Positions 23,829-33,474 of a stretch of 64,000 bases of DNA are shown here, in pieces; position 1 is the stretch's first letter, and each line of letters starts with the position of its first letter. The notes under the pieces were generated by a model that saw nothing but the letters and a program-made list of their open reading frames with translations, made no database searches and was not told where the DNA came from. The stretch covers positions 132,122,556-132,186,555 of the forward strand of contig OZ038382.1 in assembly GCA_964036045.1 (NCBI GenBank). The letters run 5' to 3'. This stretch comes from Eutreptiella sp. 'Long Island Sound 2002'. Lineage: Eukaryota; Euglenozoa; Euglenophyceae; Eutreptiales; Eutreptiaceae. The position numbers were made by a program, and so were the translations under genes.

Positions 23829-25500
23829 ATGGAGGGTGACGGAGTGGACTCCTTGTGGAGAGCTATGAGTGTCATCGAAGGAGGCCAAGGCACAAATGAG
23901 GAAGCAAAGGAAGTGCGAGCAAGGGTAGTCGCTGCGGTCGAGGAGAGGTTACAGACAGGGGTGATGCAGGAGCCCCTGCCGCAGGGGGAGACGGGATTGA
24001 AGGAGTACGTACGGAAGCTGGTACAAGGGAGAAGGATGGGAGGACCGCCGGAGGTTGGGGCGTGGGCGGCGAAGAATGGATACAGAGTGAAAGTGTACCG
24101 GAAGACAAAGGATGGAGAGGGCTACAGGAAGATGCAGGAGTATGGAGGGGAGAAGGGGATGACGGTAGGAATCCTGTGGAGGAAGACGAGAGTGTACGAG
24201 GTGGTGTGGGAACACGAAGAGATGGGGGAAGGCAGTACAACAGGAGAGGCGGGAAGAGCAGGCACGGGCGGGGGGGCACAGGTTAGAGTGGGCGCGGGAG
24301 GCGAACGAGGACACAGTGTTGCGTCGGGCGAGAGTCGGCCGTCGACATGTGGAACGGGGAGTGTGGGGAGTGCGGCAGGGAACGAAGAGGAACAGCAACG
24401 CAAGGCGGCATGGGCGTGGAGGAGGCAGGGGTGCATTGGAGGGGGCGAGGGAGAGAGCAGAGGAAGGGGTGCTCATAGAGCACATGTACGGGAAGGATGT
24501 CAACACATTGTGGGAGGTGTTGTGTGCACTGGAGGGCAGACCGAACAGTGACGAAGAGGTACAGCGGATAAGGCAAGGAGTGGCTACCAGGGTGCAGAGT
24601 ACACACAATATGGGAGAAATGGAGGAGTGCCTGCCACAGGAGGAAGTATCGTGGCAGAGGTACATACAGCGGACTAGGCAGGGGAGGAGGATGGGGGGGC
24701 CACCGGAGGTGGAGGCATGGGCAGCGGAGGGGGGGTACAAGGTGGCGGTTTACAGGGAGACAAAAAGCGGAAACAGATACAGAAAGTTGTTGGAGTATGG
24801 GGAAGGAACCCCGCTGGATGCGGGAATCCTGTGGACCAAGCGAAGAACCTATGCGGTTCTGTGGAGTGTCAGAGGTCGAAGGAGTGACGCGGCAGACGTG
24901 GCGGCGGCGGTGCAAAGAGTGCTGGACAGCGCACAAGAGGGGCAGGGATGGCTGGAAGAAATGCCGGAGGGGGCGAGGCGACAGGTCATACCAGGGGATG
25001 GCAAGTGCCTGTATTGGGCACTCAGCGCGGTGGACGGAGCGGGGGGGCGGGCAGCAGCAGAAGAGGTGCGTAAAGCGCTCACGGAGGGGGAGATGGCGCG
25101 GCCCCCAGAGTCGGGCTGGGCGCGGAGAGTCATGAGGGACGCGGGAGCGCGCACGCGGGATCAGTACCTGGACAAAGTGCGCAGGGGAGAGATTTGGGGA
25201 GGGGCATGTGAAGTTGGGAGGTGGGCGCAGAGCAAGGGATGCAGAGTGGCAATGTACCAGGAGTGGGGACCGCAGGGGGTGTATCGGAAGATGGCAGAAG
25301 TGGGAGAAGGAAAGCGAACGGCAGCAGCGCTGCTGTGGAGCAGACGAGGAGGGGGACACTACGAGCTGCTGTGGCCCCCGGGGGAAGAAGACGCGGAGGC
25401 AGTGGCGGGGGCGGACGCAGAAGAAGGGACAGAATCGAAAGGCGACGCAGAAGTGACAATGGAGGAGGAGTTGGCAGAAGAAGGACCGGAGAAGGGGGGG
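23829..25500 (+). pseudogene. LINE ORF1, N-terminal part: three OTU-like cysteine-protease domains
   Basis: OTU domains cleave ubiquitin or ubiquitin-like chains, or act as viral-type proteases. Copy 1 (23,829-24,215), copy 2 (about 24,480-24,865) and copy 3 (24,980-25,385) share the layout: a GDGxC-like start, a GGPPE or WGGACE block, an MY or VY strand, then an LLW...HYELLW end. Only copy 3 keeps the catalytic pair, Cys at 25006-25008 (GDGKC) and His at 25357-25359 (GGHYELL). Copies 1 and 2 have Asp or Asn for Cys and Val or Thr for His. Copy 1 is in one frame and copies 2-3 in another; the shift falls between 24,260 and 24,460, possibly at a G7 run near 24,270. The start is the first ATG after the in-frame TAA at 23745. 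Confidence 0.75.
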
Positions 25501-25525
25501 GGGGAGGGAGCGGACGGAGGAGCAC

Positions 25526-28500
25526 ATGTGGCGGGATGTGAATCAAATACCGATCCAGGAGGGGGGAGAGAGGTGGAGGTACCAGGGACAGGCGGGCCCA
25601 GGGAGGGAGAGGAGGGGGCTGGGAGCAGATACAGCGCGAGACAGAAAATTACGGGCGGGATGGGAAGGGGTGCTAGGAGTGCAAGTACAGGAGATCGAGT
25701 ATATGGAAGTGCCCGAAGGTACGGGGAAAGGCGAGTGGCACAGGCGGCAGGCAGGGGGGCAGGCCGTGTGGGTCACAGGGGGGGGGGAGGCGGTGTTGCA
25801 GCTGCAGCACAGGGAGGATGTGGCGACCGGGTGGGGGGCAGAGAGGGCGGTCCAGATACGGCCGGACAGGGCGGTGTGGCTGGAGCCGGGATGGAAGGGG
25901 AAGTACAGGGTGGCGGCGGGGGGACGCCGGTGGTGGGGTTGGCATATGACGTGGCGAGCGGACCAGGGGGAGGGGGTCCCAGTCAGGAATGAGTGGGGAG
26001 GAGAGCTGCCAGGAGGGGGACAGGAGGCCGGTAGCGTGCGCGCACAGTTCACTAGGGCGGCATTGACTCCGGCACCCACGACACAGGGACACAGGGGGCA
26101 GGGGTTGGTGTATACAGTCGGAGAGGAGATGACGCTGAAGGCGGCGGAGGCCATCAAAATGGTGCTGGATGAAGGGACGGCGTGCATGGCCAACCGCACG
26201 TACCATGTGCACCCATACAGCGGGGACACGTGGCAATACGCCTTCCCGGGGGACGACGGCATAGAGAGTATAGCGCCACTGCCGGAGTGTGAGAGGCAGG
26301 GTGCAGAGATATCAGCCCTTGCGAGGGTGGCAGAAGAATGGGTGCCGGAGGCGGGAGAAGTGGAGCACGAGAAGTGGGCAGTGGGGGCCATTCGGCGTGC
26401 GAGGTACCGCAGGGGAGAATGGATGACGCGGGAGGACACAAAGGCGATATTCCCCGTGGCGACGACGGGGCCGGCGGCGGCACAGTGGAGGGGACAGGCA
26501 GTCCACATCATCCTCCCGGATGACAGGGTGGGAAGCAGGGGGTTGGTGGAAGTCGAGGTACGCCACGGACAAGGGGCCAGGTACCAGTACGATGTGCTGA
26601 TCCCGAACGTGGTTGTCGCCACAGCAGCGGCGGCGGGTATGGAGGTCCGGACTGGACTTGGCCGGGAGGGACAGGCGGTACAGGTGTACACCATGGGACA
26701 CTGGGAGGGGCAGCCGGCAATCCAATGGATGGCAGAGCCCCCGTGGAGGGAGCCGCTGCATCCCGAGGGCCAGGTGGGGAGGGGAAAGGCGGATGGGGCG
26801 GACACTGCTGAGCTAGACAGAGCGGAGAAAGAAAAGGAGAAGCGCCAGAAGGAGGCGGCGGCGGAAGGGTTGGACATGCTGGGGGACGGCAGGGACAGGA
26901 AGGACATGCTGCAGAAGTGGGCGCAGAGGCTTGGGGGCAAGGCGACGGCAGGTCAGAATATCTTGATAGAAAATGGAGAGGCGCAGCCAGGGCTGGAAGA
27001 CCGCATCAAAGGATGTAGGGGTGAAGAGGTACGGCAGATGGTGAGCAAGGCTAGGTACCACCTGAAGGCCAGAGCGGAGGCGGTGGAGGACAAGTGCAGG
27101 CCAGAGTGCACGCAGGCCAGGTGCCTTTGCAGGCTGGACGGACCACAGGAGCCCAAGGGAGGATACCATGGGAGCAGAGTAAGGCAGCCCAGGAGACAAG
27201 GGCCTATGTGGCTGCAGATGGGGGAAGGGGAGGGGGCGCCGCTGGTGTACTTCCACCAAGTCAAGCACATGTGGGTGGGATATGCGGATGGTAGGAGCGC
27301 AACAGTGGGGGAGGAGGAGGAAGCGGGCGAGAGGCAAGCAAAGGCACAGATCCTCACGGCAAAGAAGGTGGAGCCGAAACAGGCGGTGCTGTGGATGCAG
27401 ATGCAGCGGGATGCGCAGGTAGCGGCGTGTGTGGACAGCACGAGCAGAACAGTAGAGGTTTGGGGGCCCGCGAGGCAGGTCTTGGCCATGGCGCTGTACG
27501 TTGGGGAGACAGTGCGGCGCAGCAGAGGCATGGCCGGAGAGTGGGACTCAGACACAGAAATGCACCGGATGCGCAAGGTTATGACCATGGTGGACTATGA
27601 CGACGCGGCGGGGAGTAGGGCCAAAGGGCACACAATACAAGTAGTGTCCCCACAGGCGAGTGCCACGGGGGCTGCAGACCAAGGGGTCACGGACCTGGTG
27701 CATGACGGACACACGTGGTGGGTCGTGGAACCCAGGGGGGATAGGCGCCAAGCGGTGGTGTATACGGCGGCACCGTTGAAAAGGGTGGAGCACCCGCTCA
27801 TGCGGTGGGTCGGGGAGGTGCAAGAGCTGAGGGTTGAAAAAACGGAGGAGGTACGCGAGATGGCCGTCCTACGGGCGTTGGAGTCGCAAATGAATAGGTG
27901 TGCGGAGGCGGAAGAAGCGGAAGATATCAGGGAACAGATCCGGTTGGCATTGGAGTGGGTGGCCAGCAGCAGGGGAGGGGAGCAGCCGAGGTGGATCGTG
28001 GCACCCGGAACGGAGGACGGGCACAGGAAGGAGGCATTGGAGAGAGCGAGAACGCTCACGGAGGAGGCCAGGAAGCCAGGCCTGGAGGTGGAAGACGATC
28101 AGGGGGGGGAGAGGCCAAGTAGGTGGAGGGGGATGCGGAGGGGAAGAGGGGGACAAATGCGGTTCATAGTGGGGGATGGGGATGGTGAGGAGGAACGAGA
28201 CGAAAGGGGGCAGGACCAAGCGCGGGGAGAGGAAGGCCGGGAGCCGGGACTGGCAGCGGGCGGGCGGGAAGACAGAGAGGAGGGAGAAGAAGCGGTGGAA
28301 GAGGGAGAAGTGGAGGGAGGAGGGCAGGAGAGTGCTGTTGGAGACAGGGTGGAGGAGGGGAGCAATGGGGAGGGGACAAGACAGGGAGGTGAGAGGGAGG
28401 GCGGCAAGCGGGGGATAGAGGCGGAAGAGCAGGATCTGCAAGCAGAGCAGCAGCAGGAGGGGGAAGGGGAAGGGAGGCCAAGAAGGAAACGGGCAAGGGG

Positions 28501-28855
28501 AGTCAGGTACGGGGAGGCGCAACGGGGCTGTGAAGAGCAGGGGGCGGTGCAGGAAGGGATGACGGTGTATGGTCCGCACAAAGTGAGTGGGAAGTCAAGG
28601 AGGTATGTGGGAACAGTGGAGGAGGTGATCGAACAACAAGATCGCAAGGGACATGTGACGAGGGCAGCCATCGTGCAGTGGGAGGATCAGGGGGAGGGGG
28701 ATGAGGAGAGACTGCCGTACCTTGTGGAAAGGTTGCAGTTATGCCTGCAAGGTAGGGAGCTGGAAATACACGGGCAGCTGGTTCCGGAGCAGGAGGCGAG
28801 AGAATTGGAAGGAGAAGAGGTGGCGGCGGGGGGGAAGAACAAGAAGAGGAAGTGA
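25526..28855 (+). CDS. LINE ORF1, C-terminal part (1,109 codons)
   Basis: Long open frame continuing ORF1 after a second frame change near the G run at about 25,493-25,503; the credible protein starts near 25,640, so the ATG at 25526 is probably not a real start. The middle part looks globular and unrecognised. A Cys cluster (C-x3-C-x4-C-x-C) lies near 27,090-27,130, followed by basic sequence. A long Glu/Gly/Arg-rich low-complexity stretch spans about 28,080-28,500. It ends with a short globular region (YVGTVEEVIEQ ... VQWED) that looks like a small SH3- or chromo-like barrel, then a Lys/Arg tail. Likely an RNA-binding or particle protein of the LINE. Confidence 0.7.
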   Translation: MWRDVNQIPIQEGGERWRYQGQAGPGRERRGLGADTARDRKLRAGWEGVLGVQVQEIEYMEVPEGTGKGEWHRRQAGGQAVWVTGGGEAVLQLQHREDVATGWGAERAVQIRPDRAVWLEPGWKGKYRVAAGGRRWWGWHMTWRADQGEGVPVRNEWGGELPGGGQEAGSVRAQFTRAALTPAPTTQGHRGQGLVYTVGEEMTLKAAEAIKMVLDEGTACMANRTYHVHPYSGDTWQYAFPGDDGIESIAPLPECERQGAEISALARVAEEWVPEAGEVEHEKWAVGAIRRARYRRGEWMTREDTKAIFPVATTGPAAAQWRGQAVHIILPDDRVGSRGLVEVEVRHGQGARYQYDVLIPNVVVATAAAAGMEVRTGLGREGQAVQVYTMGHWEGQPAIQWMAEPPWREPLHPEGQVGRGKADGADTAELDRAEKEKEKRQKEAAAEGLDMLGDGRDRKDMLQKWAQRLGGKATAGQNILIENGEAQPGLEDRIKGCRGEEVRQMVSKARYHLKARAEAVEDKCRPECTQARCLCRLDGPQEPKGGYHGSRVRQPRRQGPMWLQMGEGEGAPLVYFHQVKHMWVGYADGRSATVGEEEEAGERQAKAQILTAKKVEPKQAVLWMQMQRDAQVAACVDSTSRTVEVWGPARQVLAMALYVGETVRRSRGMAGEWDSDTEMHRMRKVMTMVDYDDAAGSRAKGHTIQVVSPQASATGAADQGVTDLVHDGHTWWVVEPRGDRRQAVVYTAAPLKRVEHPLMRWVGEVQELRVEKTEEVREMAVLRALESQMNRCAEAEEAEDIREQIRLALEWVASSRGGEQPRWIVAPGTEDGHRKEALERARTLTEEARKPGLEVEDDQGGERPSRWRGMRRGRGGQMRFIVGDGDGEEERDERGQDQARGEEGREPGLAAGGREDREEGEEAVEEGEVEGGGQESAVGDRVEEGSNGEGTRQGGEREGGKRGIEAEEQDLQAEQQQEGEGEGRPRRKRARGVRYGEAQRGCEEQGAVQEGMTVYGPHKVSGKSRRYVGTVEEVIEQQDRKGHVTRAAIVQWEDQGEGDEERLPYLVERLQLCLQGRELEIHGQLVPEQEARELEGEEVAAGGKNKKRK

Positions 28856-28994
28856 CAATTAATGAAGCGGGGGGGCGACCGGGAAGAAGAAGAAAGAAGC
28901 CAGACGAAGACAGGGGGGAAGGAACAAAGGGGAGGACAAAGGCACGACAGACAACGGGGATCTACGACTGGAAGGGGAGGACAGGTGGCAACGC

Positions 28995-30260
28995 ATGAAG
29001 TTGTACACCCATAATGACCCTGCGGCACTGTATCGGGCGGACAAGGCAGCGTGGCAGCGGATGAAGCTGCATGAGGCGGACCCCGACGTGGTGGCGTACC
29101 AGGAGATAAGGTTGCAAGGGAAGGACAACGTAGTGTGCACGCAGATGTACGACAAGGAGGGGAGAGAGTACCAGCGGGAGGGGGCGCAGGGGGTGCCGCT
29201 GTTGGTGCGCAGAGGGCTCAGCGTTGTGCAGGACAAGAAGGTGGGAGCGAGGGGACGAAGGGCGGTGTATGATGTGGCGACGGAGCATGGCCGGGTAGTC
29301 ATCATCAACTGCCATGTCCCACATGGGAGGAGGGTCAAGGAGTATGTGGCGCAGCTGAGGATGGAGTACGTCAGGGCGCTGGAGAGGGGGCCAGTCATCG
29401 TAGTTGGAGACTTCAACTACGATCCCCGGAGGAGGGGCGCGGAGACGGAGGTGGACCGCGAGGTGCGGAAGTTTGTGGAGGAAATGAGGCTGCAGGACGT
29501 GTCGTACAGTGGAGCGCCGGGCCCCTCACACTACCCGGCACCGGAAGGCAGCGCGCTGTCGCGGATAGACGCGGTGTACGCGGACCCCAGCTGGGTCAAG
29601 GGGGTGACGGCGGGATACATGGTGGGGCCGGAAGAAATGCAGGACAGGACGCGGCATTGCCCCATGATGGTGACTGTGGACGTGAAGGTGGGGGAGCCCG
29701 GGGACGAACAGGAGGATGAGCAGGGGTCGGACGAGGAAGGCGTCAGCCTGCCGCCGATGGTGAAGTGGCCGGAGGAGGGGGACGAGAGGTGGCAACAGTG
29801 GGGGCAGCGGGTACACGCCGAAATGAGGCAGGGGAAACAAGTACATCAAGCCATGAGGAGGGCAGCGCGGATATGCGGGTTTACCAAGCAAGGGGGGGAT
29901 TGGCAGGCACAGCCCAAGCTGCAAAGGCTGGTGGCCACACTGAGGAAACGGCAGGAAGAGGATGTCGAGGCACGGGCGCGAGAAGAGGGGACAGAGTGGC
30001 AAACGGAGGTTACACAGGCGAAGAAGAGGGTGCGAACAGCGAGGAGGGCTGTGGAGGAGGAACACGAGAGGATATACCAGAAAGTGGTGGCGGAGCATGA
30101 GAGATACATGGAAAGGGCGGTGCCGTACAAGTCGCTACGGTACATCAGAGAGCTCGCTGAGGCTGGAAAACCAAAGGAAATCAGGGCGGTGAGACTGCAG
30201 TGTGGCAGGGTCAATGGCAACAAAAAGGAAGTGCTGGAGGAGGTGGTGCAGAGTTTCAGG
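28995..30260 (+). CDS. LINE ORF2, part 1: APE-type endonuclease
   Basis: Nicks target DNA for target-primed reverse transcription. The ATG at 28995 opens an exonuclease-endonuclease-phosphatase fold. Visible motifs are YQEI (catalytic Glu), INCHVPHG, VVGDFNYDP, SRIDAVY and RHCPMM (catalytic His), in the family's order across about 230 residues. A charged region leads toward RT. The frame stops three bases into the hAT insertion; on removing the insertion and one target duplication the frame continues into 31,499. Confidence 0.92.
30253..30260 (+). repeat. hAT target-site duplication, left copy
   Basis: GTTTCAGG directly before the element, matching 31491-31498. Eight base pairs is the hAT-superfamily length. 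Confidence 0.93.
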
Positions 30261-31490
30261 TAGGGATGCAGGTTCGAATTCGCACGAATTCGCTCGAGTT
30301 CGAATTTGCCCCGAATTCGCACGAATTCGTGGACCACTCCGAGCTCGAATTCGCAACTTCAAATTCGAATCCTCCGTGATTCGCTTGATTGAATCCATAG
30401 GCACCTACAATTTACCTTCTAGGTTGCAATTCACCTGTTTACATATGGGTATGCCACTACCCAGTACCATATCGCATAAAAGATTTCCCAAAAGCTTCCG
30501 TAACCTTGTAATTTTTGTTGTTTGTTGTTGCTTGCATTTACCGTGCTGAAACGATTTGATGATTTGACAAAAATAAAGCAAATCAAAACCAAGAATTCCA
30601 AAGTTCCATGCTTCTTTCAAATGCCTTCTGGAAAAGAAGCAGCAACGAAGCATGCAAGATCACCAGTCCACACACAAACCATCACATGTGAACCACTTGT
30701 TGCCCTTATTGGGCCTTCATTCGTTGCATTCTTGAATTGAATCGTTGGACTTGAATTAATCTAAGAGAGAGCATACACGGCACCGGGAAAGGTAAGGAGG
30801 GTACCGCTGTCAGGGATACGCAAGGGCTACAAGGGGCTATGTACATAGCTTATAGGGAGGTTGGAGCAGGTGCGCTGGCTGGGTGCAGCTCCGTGCACGT
30901 CATTAGCTCCGTGCACATCGTTGTGGGTCCCCAGGGGCTCACTGCGGCTGCGTCGGGCTGCTCTCGCCTGCTTCTCCTTCCACACACGCCCGACAGTGCG
31001 TGGTTGCCAGGGGGCAACACGTTTTGACTCTCAAAAATTCGAAAAAAAAGTCAGGAATCAAAAGTTGGGGACGGGATCTCTCCAAACTGGTGGACTTCTG
31101 GGGAGAATGGAGGGTACCGCCGTGTTCGGTGGAGCTAGGCGGACACAGCGGTGTGTTCAAAACTCCAAAGTAAATTTTGTTTTCAAAAACGGGTACACAG
31201 GCAGCGGACAAGAAAATCAACGGCTCAATCGAAGCGGAATCATCATGGTTTTCACTTTGTCAAGTCAAAAAAATTATTGCATTGCACAGTTCAAAGTTAG
31301 TTTTTCATCTGGAGAAAAGGTGGCGCAGGCGTGATCATTTTGCCGTCGCCTGCAAATTTGCAGCGCGAATTCGCCCCGAATTCACAGTACTAAGAACTTC
31401 AGGCCGAATTCGCAGCGAATTCGCTCTGCGAACGAATTCGCAGCGAATTTGGCGAATTCAAATTGAATTCGCTGCGAATCTGCATCCCTA
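30261..31490. mobile_element. Non-autonomous hAT DNA transposon, 1,230 bp, inside LINE ORF2
   Basis: Terminal inverted repeats start TAGGGATGCAG on the left and end CTGCATCCCTA on the right. Subterminal regions at both ends are packed with GAATTCG motifs, plausible transposase-binding repeats. An 8-bp duplication (GTTTCAGG) flanks the element. No transposase ORF is present, so movement would need an enzyme from elsewhere. The ends are AT-rich, but a core at about 30,840-31,020 is clearly GC-richer and may be captured sequence. Confidence 0.93.
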
Positions 31491-31498
31491 GTTTCAGG
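31491..31498 (+). repeat. hAT target-site duplication, right copy
   Basis: GTTTCAGG directly after the element, identical to 30253-30260. Confidence 0.93.
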
Positions 31499-33474
31499 AG
31501 GCAGCACAACCAGGGGCAGCAGGAGCTAAGCGGGATCACAAGGAGAATGGTAAGGGCGTTACCGCGGGTGTTCACAGCGGAGCAGAGCGAGGACATACAC
31601 CGCAGCAGGGTGACGCTAGGGGAAATTAAAGAGGCAGTGAAGGCTCTCAAGGGGAAAAAGAGCCCTGGAGTGGACCAGCTGGTGGCGGAGGCGTACCAGC
31701 ACCTAGAGGCGCCAGGGCTGGGTGGTCTAGCGGGGAGGGTCACGGAGGTGCTGTGCACAGGCGAGCCCCCAAAGGAATGGGGGGGCAAGGTGCGGCCCCT
31801 GTACAAGAAGGGGGATCACCTCAGGCCGGGGAACTGGAGACCAATATGCTGTGCCGTCACGGACGCCAAGCTGGTCTGGATGGTGATCTTCGGGAGGATA
31901 CAGCGGCAGCTGTATGCAGCGGGGGTCATACCGGACAATATGTGGGGGTCAGTGCCGGGTAGGTCCACACAGCAAGCAAGCTTCCTGTACGATATGTACC
32001 TCGATGATGAGGACCTAGAGGCGTTCATGGCGTCTGTGGACGTGAAGGCGGCGTTCCCCAACACGCCGCATAGGCTCAGAGAGGAGGTGTGGCGACAGCT
32101 AGGACTCCCATATGGTGACTTCGTGGAAAAGTACCTGCGCTCAAGGAGGTACACGGTCGCCACGGGGAAGGGGTGTACCGAGTGGGTAACCCCAGGCAGC
32201 GGGGTGCCACAAGGCGGGCTGGAGGGCCCGTTCCTGTACTTGCTGGTCATGCTCCCCCTGATGAGTTAGATAGCGCGGGAATATCCACAACTGGCGCAGG
32301 CGCCGCACACGTCGCCGGCGCAGGCGTATGTGGATGATGCGGTACCCATGGCGCGGGATGAAAAAGCCCAACAGGTGGTACAGGACCTGATGCAGAGGTA
32401 CGGGACGGATAACCACCTTGTCTGGAGCGCGGAGAAGTCGGCGGTTCTGAGGAGGGTTGGAGAGGAAGGTATGGCACTGGATGTAGGAGACGAAGTGGCA
32501 TGGCTGGAGAGGGCAGAGGAAGCGGTGGTGCTGGGACATGTGCAGGCCATGGAGGCGAGGGGGGTCAGGCTACCTGACACATTAGTCAGGGGGTTCAGGG
32601 CGATGCTGGTGGTCCTGCGGCATCACCCCCCGTCAGTGCAGATGACCCTGTACTACCTGCGGGCGGTGCTCAATGCGGCGGTAGGGTACCGGGGGATGCA
32701 CCTCCGGTACTGGAGGGAGCAGCTGGAGGAGGTTGAGGGAGAAGTGCGGAGGCTCATCAGAGGGTATGAGGGGATACCCACAGAGGTGCCGTGGTGCGTG
32801 TTGCGCTCGCCGACGGCCTACTATGGAGAGGGGATGCCCACGGCGGGGGAGGCGTACAGGGCACACACGGCGAGGACGCTGAGCAGGATGTGCCACAATC
32901 AGGAAGAGGTGGTGAGACGGGTGTGCTATCACGCGGTCGCAGAGGTTCAGAAGGAGGAGAACATGTGCCCGCGCTCTGTGTGTTGCACCGGCGCAGACGG
33001 TTGGCGGCGGCCAAGAAGGAGCGCATTTGGCGCGCCCTACAGGCAGTGTTGCCGGGGGAAGAACACATGCTGGCAACCAACAGGACGTGCGGTAGGCGGG
33101 GACCAATCCTGGTCCTGGACACGGACGTCGGGGGGGCGGCACATGGGACGGTACGATGGATCAGGAAGGAAGGAGTGAACATCGAGGTGCTGCACGTGCG
33201 CAGGAAGGATAACAAGGAATACAAGAAGGCGGGGCTGCACCATGCGGAGTTCTATCGGGACACCAGGGTGGTGGAATGGGGGGTATACAGGTGGATGATG
33301 AGGAGAGCAAGAGGACAAGAGGACCGGGCAAGGTGGAGCAGGAGGATGCGCGCGATGTGCAACGAGTGGGTGGCGCTGTGGGGGATCCAGCAGAGGAAGC
33401 CAAGAGGCGGGAGAGGAGAGGGGGCGCAGCGAGAGAGAGTGGTGCTGGACAGGGGGGAGAGGGACAAGGCCTGA
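31499..33474 (+). pseudogene. LINE ORF2, part 2: reverse transcriptase (interrupted)
   Basis: Reverse transcriptase by its motifs in order: GKKSPGVDQL, RPLYKKGD with NWRPI, SVDVKAAF (motif A Asp), GVPQGGLEGP (motif B), YVDD (motif C, 32327-32338) and a thumb region. An in-frame TAG at 32267 lies between motifs B and C. Near 32,950-32,975 the credible frame changes to the one ending at TGA 33472, where the text resumes as VPALCVLHRRRR. Both flanking parts are well conserved, so the damage looks recent or reflects base-calling errors. Confidence 0.88.

Noticed and set aside
21348-25527. Large Ser/Pro/Cys-rich minus-strand ORFs over the LINE leader and ORF1
   Set aside because: They are antisense shadows of the purine-rich plus strand; the plus frames carry the OTU motifs.
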